DNA of 64,000 nt, from the NCBI GenBank assembly GCA_011525785.1, contig WYBT01000032.1, forward strand, positions 186,001-250,000, written 5' to 3'. Shown piece by piece: positions 34,142 to 42,762 of the stretch. The stretch's first letter is position 1. Every line of letters starts with the position of its first letter. The translations under genes and the position numbers were made by a program. The notes beneath the pieces are model-generated. The model did no database searches, was not told where the DNA came from, and worked only from the letters and a program-made list of their open reading frames with translations. Origin of the DNA: Planctomycetaceae bacterium. GTDB lineage: Bacteria > Planctomycetota > UBA1135 > GCA-002686595.

Positions 34142-34832
34142 TGGTGGTCGCTCCGTAGTTGATCCACGCGCCGGGGCTCATGGTCGTGGAGACCGACACC
34201 TTGCGGACGAACTGTCCCTTGACCGCCGCCGGGCGCATGGCGATCAGGTGGTCGAGGAAGGCGCGCAGATTGATCTCGAGGTCCTCCGCCGCGAACGAGC
34301 GCTTGCCCACGGGCGCGTGGACGTTGCCGCCCGCGTCGGTGCGGAACTCGACCTTGCCGGCCTTGAACTCCCGCACGGCGGCCGCGACGTCGGGCGTCAC
34401 GGTGCCGGACTTGGGGCTGGGCATCTTGCCCTGCGGACCCAGCACTTTGCCGAGCTTGCCGACGTGCTTCATCATGTCCGGGCTGGCGATCACGATGTCG
34501 AAGTCGGTCCAGCCGCCGAGGACCTTCTCAGCCAGCTCGCCCGATCCCACGACGTCCGCACCGGCAGCCGTCGCCGCCGCCGCCTTGTCGCCTTCGGCGA
34601 ACACGATCACCTTGATCTTCTTGCCGAGCCCCTTGGGCAGCGAAACCGCGCCGCGCACGAGCTGGTCGGACTTGCGCGGATCGATGCCGAGGGAGACTGC
34701 GACCTCGACGGTCTCGTCGAACTTGGCGCCCGGAAGGGCCTTCAACAGGGTGAGAGCCTCGCCGGGCTCGTAGACCTTGTTGCGGTCCACCTTGGCTGAC
34801 GCCGCGCGGTAGCGCTTGGATTGCTTGACCAT
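34134..34832 (-). CDS. rplA: 50S ribosomal protein L1
   Basis: 232 aa from the ATG at 34832 ([20 protein letters not shown]). L1 signatures: [40 protein letters not shown] and the C-terminal [13 protein letters not shown]1 stalk protein that moves the E-site tRNA, and repressor of rplKA in E. coli. Seven bases separate it from rplK. Confidence 0.98.
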   Translation of the reverse strand: MVKQSKRYRAASAKVDRNKVYEPGEALTLLKALPGAKFDETVEVAVSLGIDPRKSDQLVRGAVSLPKGLGKKIKVIVFAEGDKAAAATAAGADVVGSGELAEKVLGGWTDFDIVIASPDMMKHVGKLGKVLGPQGKMPSPKSGTVTPDVAAAVREFKAGKVEFRTDAGGNVHAPVGKRSFAAEDLEINLRAFLDHLIAMRPAAVKGQFVRKVSVSTTMSPGAWINYGATTNA

Positions 34833-34839
34833 GGCTTGA

Positions 34840-35265
34840 CTAGCCCTCCACCTTGATTCCCGCGGCGCGCGCGGTGCCCTCGATGATGCGGCAGGCCGCA
34901 TCGAGATCGCGAGCGTTGAGGTCCTTCATCTTCATCTTGGCGATCTCCTGCACCTGCGCCTTGGTGACCTGGCCCTTGATCTCGTGGCCCGGCGCTGCGG
35001 CGGCGCTCTCGATTCCGGCCGCCTTCTTGAGCAGCACCCCGGCGGGCGGCGACTTGAGCGCGAACTCGAAGCTCTTGTCCTTGAAGACGGTGATCTCGAC
35101 CGGGATCACCAAGCCCATGTCCTTGCGCGTCGCGTCGTTGAACTGCTTGACGAACATGGCGATGTTCACGCCATGCGCGCCGAGCGCCGGACCGACGGGC
35201 GGCGCAGGGGTGGCCTGCCCGGCCGGGCACTGCAACTTGATCTTGGCTACGACTTCCTTGGCCAT
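34840..35265 (-). CDS. rplK: 50S ribosomal protein L11
   Basis: 141 aa, exactly the usual length. [20 protein letters not shown] (N-terminal domain, thiostrepton-binding region) and the C-terminal RNA-binding [20 protein letters not shown] are intact. GTPase-centre protein needed for the stringent-response factor. 69 bases after nusG. Confidence 0.98.
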   Translation of the reverse strand: MAKEVVAKIKLQCPAGQATPAPPVGPALGAHGVNIAMFVKQFNDATRKDMGLVIPVEITVFKDKSFEFALKSPPAGVLLKKAAGIESAAAAPGHEIKGQVTKAQVQEIAKMKMKDLNARDLDAACRIIEGTARAAGIKVEG

Positions 35266-35334
35266 GACTGATCGAGACCTTTGAACCTGGTACGGCTCGG
35301 TGTGAACCTGGAACGGCTCGTTGGCGGGGGTGGG

Positions 35335-35886
35335 CTAGAGGGACTCCACTTCCCAGTACTTGAGTTCGACGGGCGTCGGCCGTCCGAAGATCGTGACCAC
35401 GACCTTGACCGTGCCCTTGTCCGGCGAAACGTCCTCGACGGCTCCATCGAAGCCCTCGAACGGTCCGGACTTGATCTTCACCATGTCGCCGCGGTTGAGG
35501 CCGATGTTCACGGCCAGCGCGGTCTGGGTGTCCGACATGCGCGACAGGATGGCCTGCACCTCGTGGTCGGGCATCGGCACCGGCTCGCCGCGTCCACCGA
35601 GGAAGTCACCCACCTTCGGCGTGTCGCGCACCGTCGCGCGCGCCTGGCGCACACGGGCGTCCTCGGCGTCGTCGATGTCGGCCTGCAGCATCAGGTAGCC
35701 GGGGTAGAGCTTCTTGTTCACCACGCGCTTCTTGCCGCCCTTGAGGTCGGTGACGCGCTCGAAGGGAACCAGAACCTGCGGAACGATGTCGGCGACCCCC
35801 GCCATCTTCACACGCAACTGAACCTGCTTGCAGATCGAGTCTTCCTGACCCGATTGGCAGCGTACGAAGTACCAGCGATGCGCCAT
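35335..35886 (-). CDS. nusG: transcription termination/antitermination factor NusG
   Basis: 183 aa from the ATG at 35886 (MAHRWYFVRCQSGQEDSICK). The NGN domain has KKLYPGYLMLQADID; the C-terminal KOW domain has GDMVKIKSGPFEGFDGAVED. Links RNA polymerase to Rho or to ribosomal S10. Its ATG overlaps the secE stop by one base (TGATG). Confidence 0.97.
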   Translation of the reverse strand: MAHRWYFVRCQSGQEDSICKQVQLRVKMAGVADIVPQVLVPFERVTDLKGGKKRVVNKKLYPGYLMLQADIDDAEDARVRQARATVRDTPKVGDFLGGRGEPVPMPDHEVQAILSRMSDTQTALAVNIGLNRGDMVKIKSGPFEGFDGAVEDVSPDKGTVKVVVTIFGRPTPVELKYWEVESL

Positions 35887-36326
35887 CAGCCACCGATCCC
35901 CAGGATGTTGTTGGTGACGCGCGCGAGCAGCCAGTCGGCGCCCGCCAGGAAGGCCATCAGGACCACTACGCAAACCACGACCACCAGCGATGAATTGAAC
36001 ACTTCCTGCGCCGACGGCCAGGTGACCTTGCGCAGCTCGGTCTCGGTCTCGATGAGCAGGTCAGCCTTCTTGGGCTGATCCTGAATGCGCTTGGCGACGA
36101 TGAGCCCGCCGATGAAGCACACGCTCGCGATCAGGAACGCAGGCGTCAGCTCGACACCGACCACCGGCAGCTTGCGGAAGCCCTCGGAGAAGGGCGCGGC
36201 CAGGCTGGGCGAGAGCCCGCTGAGCGTCTCGCGCAGCGACTTGCAGCCATAGAAGATCAGCGCGGCGACGGCCCAGAAGACGGCCATTCGCGCCATGCGC
36301 CCTTGATCAGGCTTGTAGGCTGCCAT
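35886..36326 (-). CDS. secE: preprotein translocase subunit SecE, three-TM form
   Basis: 146 aa, about twice the minimal SecE. Two hydrophobic segments (about 12-28 and 58-80) precede the conserved amphipathic ETELRKVTWPSAQEVFNSSL and the essential last transmembrane helix (about 110-135), so it resembles the long E. coli-type SecE. Clamps SecY in the translocon. rpmG-secE-nusG is the standard bacterial order; 170 bases separate it from rpmG. Confidence 0.93.
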   Translation of the reverse strand: MAAYKPDQGRMARMAVFWAVAALIFYGCKSLRETLSGLSPSLAAPFSEGFRKLPVVGVELTPAFLIASVCFIGGLIVAKRIQDQPKKADLLIETETELRKVTWPSAQEVFNSSLVVVVCVVVLMAFLAGADWLLARVTNNILGIGG

Positions 36327-36496
36327 TTGCAGGAGGTGGTGGGAGGGGTTGGGGTTTGCGAGTCACGGTGCGCGTCGACGCGAGCGCGCCGGCGCAAGAT
36401 TGTCTTCGCTCTCGGGTGGCGCGCCCGCCGCGGCGAGGCGCGCTCGACGACCGAGCGCCCAGACGAGAGAACGCTGCGCGAGGCGCGGGCGCTCGC

Positions 36497-36655
36497 TCAG
36501 AGCTTGTGCTCCTTGTGCGACACGTGCTTGCGGCAGAACGGGCAGTACTTCTTCTTCTCGAGCTTGTACCCCGACTTCTGGCGCTTGAAGGTCGTGTAGT
36601 TGCGGTTCTTGCAGGCCGTGCACTCCAAGAACACGAACCGCTCCTTGGTCTTCAT
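36497..36655 (-). CDS. rpmG: 50S ribosomal protein L33
   Basis: 52 aa ([20 protein letters not shown]). Zinc-ribbon Cys pairs CTAC (12-15) and CPFC (38-41) mark the C+ form; [18 protein letters not shown] is the typical end. Lies between tuf and secE, the usual bacterial context. Confidence 0.95.
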   Translation of the reverse strand: MKTKERFVFLECTACKNRNYTTFKRQKSGYKLEKKKYCPFCRKHVSHKEHKL

Positions 36656-36735
36656 CGTGGATCTCGCGTTGGCTGGTCGTCGTCGCGCCGCTCGACTTCA
36701 GCGCCCCAGAATGGAGACGGCGAAGCGGAGGCGCA

Positions 36736-36770
36736 GCCGCCGGCGGCGAGCAGTGCTCACCGCCGGCGGC
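36736..36770 (-). terminator. long hairpin after tuf
   Basis: A 17-bp stem with one mismatch (GCCGCCGGCGG...GAGCA paired with TGCTC...CCGCCGGCGGC) begins 13 bases after the tuf stop. No T-run follows. Likely partial terminator or stabiliser that lets tuf be expressed above rpmG-secE-nusG. Confidence 0.6.
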
Positions 36771-36783
36771 CGTTGGAATGGGT

Positions 36784-37986
<1,203 letters not shown>

Positions 37987-38447
37987 GGTCGTGTGTGCGG
38001 GTCGTTGTGGATCCCCAACCGGGGGACCCGGCGGGCCGCGCGACGCGAACGGATTCGCGCCGCGGGCAGTCGGTTGGATGAGAGAGTTGACGTGACGGGG
38101 AAGAACGGGCGCCGGGCCTGGACGGCGCCGGCGGGGAGGGAGACGGGAGGGACACCCAGGCTCAGGTCGGTGACGATCGGGCGGCGGGCCCGCGCCAGGA
38201 ACGCGCGCGAAGAGCACACGCGGGGTGCGGGGCTCTCGACACGGGCGGCGCCGTCGGCGGGACACGCACAGCGGAACGTGCACCGAGCAACGAGCGCCGT
38301 GAGATGGACTCAGTGGAAGTGAGATGGACTCGGGGGATGAACTCGGGTCGACCTGGCGCGCGCGACCCACGTCGCGCCCCGGCCGCCAAACCTGCGCCGC
38401 CAAGCCCGGGCAGCGCACGGGTCAGACAGCACGGGATGCGGGGAAAG
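37987..38447 (-). other. 461-base leader between tRNA-Thr(GGU) and tuf, with a direct repeat
   Basis: No gene is supported. The 13-base sequence GTGAGATGGACTC occurs twice, at 38299-38311 and 38319-38331 (20-base period). The rest is GC-rich without a clear promoter or hairpin; in the transcript it lies between the processed tRNA and the tuf ATG. Confidence 0.5.
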
Positions 38448-38522
<75 letters not shown>

Positions 38523-38617
38523 GCGGCGAGCGTCGCGGGGCGACGCGCCGTGAGCAGGAGGGAAAGCGAAGTCAGGGCGACGGCCCCCACGCGATCGAAG
38601 CGCGCCTCGCGGGGCGC

Positions 38618-38691
38618 TGGAGCGGGCGATGGGAATCGAACCCACGCTATCAGCTTGGAAGGCTGAAGTTCTACCATTGAACTACGCCCGC
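38618..38691 (-). tRNA. tRNA-Gly(UCC)
   Basis: 74 bases on the minus strand including an encoded CCA. Acceptor GCGGGCG/CGCCCGC; anticodon stem TCAGC/GCTGA with loop CTTCCAA, anticodon TCC; T-loop GTTCGATTC. Corresponds in order to E. coli glyT. Confidence 0.96.
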
Positions 38692-38779
38692 AGTTCGCGC
38701 AGCCGAGCGAGAAGCCCGTCGCCCGGCCTGAGGCACGCGGAGTGGCGATCGCGCGAGCGGAGCCGAAGGCGCGAGGGGG

Positions 38780-38865
38780 TGGTGGGGAGAGGCGGATTCG
38801 AACCGCCGAAGGTGAGAACCACCAGATTTACAGTCTGGCCCATTTGGCCGCTCTGGAATCTCCCC
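38780..38865 (-). tRNA. tRNA-Tyr(GUA)
   Basis: 86 bases on the minus strand including an encoded CCA. Acceptor GGGGAGA/TCTCCCC; anticodon stem CCAGA/TCTGG with loop CTGTAAA, anticodon GTA; the long variable arm typical of class II tRNAs is present. Corresponds in order to E. coli tyrU. Confidence 0.96.
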
Positions 38866-39598
38866 GGTGAACGAGCACCGCAGCACGAGCTGCATCGGCG
38901 TCAACGCGTACTGCATCGGCGGCGTGGCCGGCGGTTCGCTCCCGAACCGTCGAACCCAAACCGCTGCCCTCACCGTCGCGCACGGCGCCCGCGGCCCCTC
39001 GCGGGACGCGCAGGCTTCCGGCTCGGCCGCCGGAGGACGGCGACGGGCGAGTTGAGCACCGAGGACGAGGCCCTTACCCGCACCGCGACTCGCTGGCCGC
39101 ACCGCCGGTCGCGGCCGCGATCGCCCTGAAGTCCGCGGAACTGGCGACCGCTTCGGCCGTCAGTTTCGACGAACCCCGGAGCGCCTTGGCCCTGCGACGC
39201 TTTGGCGTCAGCACAGGCGAGCGCCGGCGATTGCCGGGGCGCGCACGCTTGGCGCGGGCGCGAGCCTCATCCATGGATGCGCGGTTCGAACGCAGCCGCA
39301 CAGGGCGGCCGCTCCCGAGTCATCAAATTGGGTGTCGTGTTTCCAGGGAACAGCCCGGCCGGGGGCCGGGGAGCCCTCCGCACCTCGGGGTCGAGCGCCG
39401 ACGGCGACTTCGACTCTTTCGATGCGGGACGCTGACGTCCGCCGGGGTCGGCGGTCGTCGGGACGGGCTCTGCCCCACTCCGCGCGCGCGTCGGACCGAA
39501 GCCCGGCGCGTGGCGCGCGAAGAAGCGTTGCAAGCAGGATCTCGAGAGAGCAAACCCGCGTCGAGCGAGCGCCCCCTGCTGGAGAGGGGCCCGCTGCG
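38866..39598. other. 733-base interval inside the tRNA cluster
   Basis: Far larger than the roughly 90-base gaps between the other tRNAs. It contains an 11-base direct repeat (CTGCATCGGCG at 38890-38900 and 38911-38921) and one weak small open frame (39074-39274, minus). No recognised gene, RNA family or insertion-sequence ends. Confidence 0.5.
39074..39274 (-). CDS. possible small basic protein, uncertain
   Basis: 66 aa from an ATG at 39274 (MDEARARAKRARPGNRRRSP). The first half is Arg/Lys-rich, the second Ala-rich. Third-position GC is about 80%, lower than in the flanking genes. No recognised domain and no clear Shine-Dalgarno. It is co-oriented with the tRNA-tuf unit, but it may be a chance frame in GC-rich DNA. 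Confidence 0.2.
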   Translation of the reverse strand: MDEARARAKRARPGNRRRSPVLTPKRRRAKALRGSSKLTAEAVASSADFRAIAAATGGAASESRCG

Positions 39599-39674
39599 TG
39601 GAGCCAGCGATGGGACTCGAACCCGCAACCGCCTGATTACAAATCAGGTGCTCTGCCAATTGAGCTACGCTGGC
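39599..39674 (-). tRNA. tRNA-Thr(UGU)
   Basis: 76 bases on the minus strand including an encoded CCA. Acceptor GCCAGCG/CGCTGGC; anticodon stem CCTGA/TCAGG with loop TTTGTAA, anticodon TGT; T-loop GTTCGAGTC. First gene of the cluster, matching E. coli thrU, 79 bases downstream of the predicted transcription start. Confidence 0.96.
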
Positions 39675-39759
39675 TTGGCGCGCTGCGCCGCCGACGTGGC
39701 CCAGGGCTCGAGCCAGGGCTTGCGACCGGAGTCCCGCCGGGCGACGCGGGGAGCGGAGG

Positions 39760-39787
39760 ATGATAGGGACGAGCGGCGCGCCGTCAA
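39760..39787 (-). promoter_or_regulatory. strong sigma70-like promoter of the tRNA-tuf unit
   Basis: Minus strand: -35 TTGACG (39782-39787), 16-base spacer, -10 TATCAT (39760-39765; 5 of 6 consensus), 85 bases upstream of tRNA-Thr(UGU). It is the best promoter match in the window, fitting a unit that must be highly expressed. Confidence 0.8.
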
Positions 39788-39836
39788 GGGGTCGCCTTGA
39801 ATTCCCGGGAGGGCCCCCGGCGCGCGAGGCAGTGCC

Positions 39837-40985
39837 TCACAGTCGGCGAAGCCCCTCGACGTACTGCTCGAAGGCGCCGCGCACCTGCTCGAGCGAGTCG
39901 CCGCCAAAGCGCTCCAAGAAGGCCTGCGCCAGCACCAGCGCCGCCACCGCCTCCCCCACCACGCTGGCGGCGGGGACGGAGGTCACATCCGAGCGCTGCC
40001 AGGTCGACTCCACGGCGGCGCCGCCTTCGAACTCGACCGTCGGAAGTCCTCGTCGGAGAGTCGAGATGGGCTTCATGGCTACCCGTGCGACCAAAGCTTC
40101 GCCGGTCGTCATCCCACCCTCCAGGCCGCCGGCTCGATTCGTAGCGCGGGCGAACCGGCCCCAGCGCGAGTCGGCTTGCGCGGGAACGATCGCGTCGTGC
40201 ACTTGGGAGCCCGGTCGGCGCGCGGCTTCGAAGCCCAGGCCGAACTCGACGCCCTTCATCGCCGGGATCGAGAGCAGCGCCGCCGCCAGCCGCGACGTCA
40301 GTCGGTCGTAGGGATTGGCGTAGGCCCCCAGTCCGGGCGGCAGCCCCAGGACGCGCAGCTCGAACACGCCGCCCAGTGTGTCGCCGGCCTCCTTGGCGCG
40401 GTCCACCGCGGCGCGCCAGGGCGCCTCGCGCTCGGGATCCAGCGCGTGGAAATCCGAATCCGCGCGAACCTGCGTCCGACGCTCGCCGGCCGCTTCGAAC
40501 GCGTCGGCGCGCGCCGCGTCGCCGCCGAGCTCCACGACGTGCGCGAACAGCTCGACCCCGAACACCTCGAGCACCTGCCGCGCGGCGCCGCCCAGCGCGA
40601 CCCGCATGGCGGTCTCACGCGCCGAAGCGCGCTCGAGCACCGCCCGGGGGTCGGGGGCGAGGTGCTTCTGGCAACCGGCCAGGTCCGCGTGCCCGGGGCG
40701 GGGGCTGGGCGGAACCGGCAAACGCTCGATGGTCGCGTCGCGGTTCTCGAGGCTCAGAGCCAGGGGCGAGCCCAGCGTGCGCCCGGCGCGCGTGCCGGCG
40801 AGCACGCTCACGCGGTCGACCTCGATCCGCATGCGCCCGCCTCGGCCCCAGCCGCGCTGGCGCCGGGCCAGTTCGGCGTCGATGCGCTCCAGCGAGAGCT
40901 CGAGGCCCGACGGCACGCCCTCGAGAATGCCGATCAGCGCGCGGCCGTGGGACTCGCCGGCGGTGCTCCAGCGCAGGTGGGTCAC
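39837..40985 (-). CDS. aroC: chorismate synthase
   Basis: 382 aa. Converts EPSP to chorismate, the last common step of aromatic biosynthesis, using reduced FMN. Signatures: STAGESHGRALIGILEGVPS (residues 7-26), RRQRGWGRGGRM, a PRPGHAD motif and GGLEGGMTTGEALVARVAMKP. Length is normal. Its start lies 4 bases inside the upstream receiver gene, so the two are co-transcribed. A GC-rich CCGGG/CCCGG pair follows the stop but is weak as a terminator. Confidence 0.97.
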   Translation of the reverse strand: MTHLRWSTAGESHGRALIGILEGVPSGLELSLERIDAELARRQRGWGRGGRMRIEVDRVSVLAGTRAGRTLGSPLALSLENRDATIERLPVPPSPRPGHADLAGCQKHLAPDPRAVLERASARETAMRVALGGAARQVLEVFGVELFAHVVELGGDAARADAFEAAGERRTQVRADSDFHALDPEREAPWRAAVDRAKEAGDTLGGVFELRVLGLPPGLGAYANPYDRLTSRLAAALLSIPAMKGVEFGLGFEAARRPGSQVHDAIVPAQADSRWGRFARATNRAGGLEGGMTTGEALVARVAMKPISTLRRGLPTVEFEGGAAVESTWQRSDVTSVPAASVVGEAVAALVLAQAFLERFGGDSLEQVRGAFEQYVEGLRRL

Positions 40986-41446
40986 GGCACGCTGACGTCG
41001 AGCGCGGAGTTCGTCGTCGCGCGCGTCCGGCGGGCGCCCGGGGCCGCGCTGGCCAAGGCCTGTTCGACGCGTCGCTGCAGCGAGTCGAACTCGAACGGCT
41101 TGGCGAGCACTCCGACGATCTGTGGAACGCCGCTGAGCTCCTCAGCCAACTGTGCGTCGAGGTACCCGGAGACCACCAAGGTGGGCGGCAGCAGACCCTC
41201 GCGCGAAAGCTGCGGCAGGAACTCCCGCCCGTTCGAGCGTCCCAAGTCGATGTCCGAGAGCATCAGGTCCGCGGGCGCGCGCTCGAGCTCGCAGCGCGCC
41301 TCCTCGAGCGTGCGCGCCGAACGCACGCGGTAACCGCGCCGCGCGAGGAACATGCACACGAGCTCGACGATGCGCGCATCGTTTTCCACCACGAGCAAGC
41401 TCGCGGCCGCGGCGCGTTGCCGCTGCTCGTTCGGATCCGCCCCCAT
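40982..41446 (-). CDS. stand-alone response regulator receiver protein
   Basis: 154 aa, a receiver domain (about 15-135) without an output domain. The acidic pocket is VVENDA, the presumed phospho-acceptor is the first Asp of LSDIDLG (about residue 56), and the conserved Lys is in LAKPFE. The usual two acidic residues are partly replaced (EN-D). No kinase gene is nearby. Overlaps aroC by 4 bases; the link to aromatic synthesis is unknown. Possibly a signalling shuttle. Confidence 0.85.
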   Translation of the reverse strand: MGADPNEQRQRAAAASLLVVENDARIVELVCMFLARRGYRVRSARTLEEARCELERAPADLMLSDIDLGRSNGREFLPQLSREGLLPPTLVVSGYLDAQLAEELSGVPQIVGVLAKPFEFDSLQRRVEQALASAAPGARRTRATTNSALDVSVP

Positions 41447-41505
41447 TCGCGGGGGAGCATACTTCTCGTCCGCTCCCGCTTCACGTCCACGCCGCGCGCA
41501 CCGCC

Positions 41506-42762
41506 ATGCTCACCTTGATCGCTTGCCTGCTCCAGGCGCCCACACCCGCGCCGGCGCCGTCGAAGAAGGGCCTTCAGGTGCAGATGACCGACGACGCGCT
41601 CGAGCTCGGCGTGCGCCACGCGGCGCTCAACGTGGTGCTCTCGGGCCTGATCGATCCGGCGCGCTCCGCCGCCCATCCCAGCTGGACCCTCGACGGCGTG
41701 CGCTACGCCTTCGAGCCCGCCGCGCTGGCCCCCCTCGACCGCGACATCCGCGCCCTCTCCGAGCGCGGTGTGAGCGTCACTGTGATCCTGCTCAACGCCG
41801 CCACCGGCGAACCCGAGCGCGACCGCGCGCTGCTGCACCCGCGCTATGACCCGGCGGCGCCCAACCGCCTCTCGGCCTTCACGGTCGACGACGAGTTCCA
41901 GCGCGGCTGGCTGCGCGCGACGCTGCAGTTCCTCGCCGAGCGCTGGTCGGGCGGCGCGCACGGGCGCGTGGACAACTGGATCCTGGGCAACGAGGTCAAC
42001 TCGCACTGGTGGTGGTCGAACCAGGGGCGCGCGACGCTCGAAGACGTGGCGCGCGACTACGAAGCTGCGTTGCGCGTCGCGCACGAGGCGCTCACAGCGC
42101 GCGCGCCGCACGCGCGAGTGTTCGTGTCCCTCGAGCACCACTGGAGCACGCGCCACGCCGCCGCCGACGAGCACCAGGGCTTCGGCGCACGACCATTCCT
42201 CGAGCGCTTGAACGAGCTCTCCAAGGCGCGCGGCGACTTCCCCTGGCACGTCGCCTTCCACCCCTATCCCGAGAACCTGTTCGAGCCGCGCACCTGGCTC
42301 GACGAGAGCGCGCTCGATGAGCTCGACTCGCCGCGCATCACCTTCAAGAACCTCGAACAACTGCCGCGTTTCCTCCAACAGGAAGAGCTGCGCGTCGGCG
42401 GGCGCGCGCGCAGCGTGATCCTCTCCGAGCAGGGCTTCCACACGCCCGACGGCCCCGACGGCGAAGCGCTGCAGGCCGCCGCGTTCTGCTACGCCTGGAA
42501 GAAGGTCGCGGCGCTGGACGGCATCGAGGCCTTCATCCTCCATCGCCACGTCGACCACGGCCACGAGGGCGGATTGCGTCTGGGGCTGTGGTCGCGCCGG
42601 CTCGACGTTCCAAGTCCTTGCGAGCCGCTCGCGCGCAAGCGCATCTGGGAGGTGTTCCGCGCCGCCGGCACCCCCGACGAAGAGCGCGCTTTCGCCTTCG
42701 CGTTGCCGCTGATCGGGCCCAAGTCCTGGGCCGACGCGCTCAGGGGTTCTCGCACCAGGTGA
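41506..42762 (+). CDS. DUF5722-like glycosidase-type protein
   Basis: 418 aa from the ATG at 41506 (MLTLIACLLQAPTPAPAPSK); the short hydrophobic N-terminus could be a signal peptide. KKGLQVQMTDDALELGVRHAALNVVL opens a TIM-barrel-like domain that I recognise as the DUF5722 type. Candidate catalytic acids, by analogy with clan GH-A, are Glu163 in ILGNEVNSHWWW and Glu308 in ILSEQGFHT. Substrate unknown, perhaps a polysaccharide outside the cytoplasm. Its last 23 bases overlap the 3' end of convergent mutS2. Confidence 0.75.
   Translation: MLTLIACLLQAPTPAPAPSKKGLQVQMTDDALELGVRHAALNVVLSGLIDPARSAAHPSWTLDGVRYAFEPAALAPLDRDIRALSERGVSVTVILLNAATGEPERDRALLHPRYDPAAPNRLSAFTVDDEFQRGWLRATLQFLAERWSGGAHGRVDNWILGNEVNSHWWWSNQGRATLEDVARDYEAALRVAHEALTARAPHARVFVSLEHHWSTRHAAADEHQGFGARPFLERLNELSKARGDFPWHVAFHPYPENLFEPRTWLDESALDELDSPRITFKNLEQLPRFLQQEELRVGGRARSVILSEQGFHTPDGPDGEALQAAAFCYAWKKVAALDGIEAFILHRHVDHGHEGGLRLGLWSRRLDVPSPCEPLARKRIWEVFRAAGTPDEERAFAFALPLIGPKSWADALRGSRTR

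Noticed and set aside
38866..39598. Insertion sequence or prophage remnant within the tRNA cluster
   Set aside because: No transposase or integrase frame, no terminal inverted repeats and no duplicated tRNA 3' end were found.
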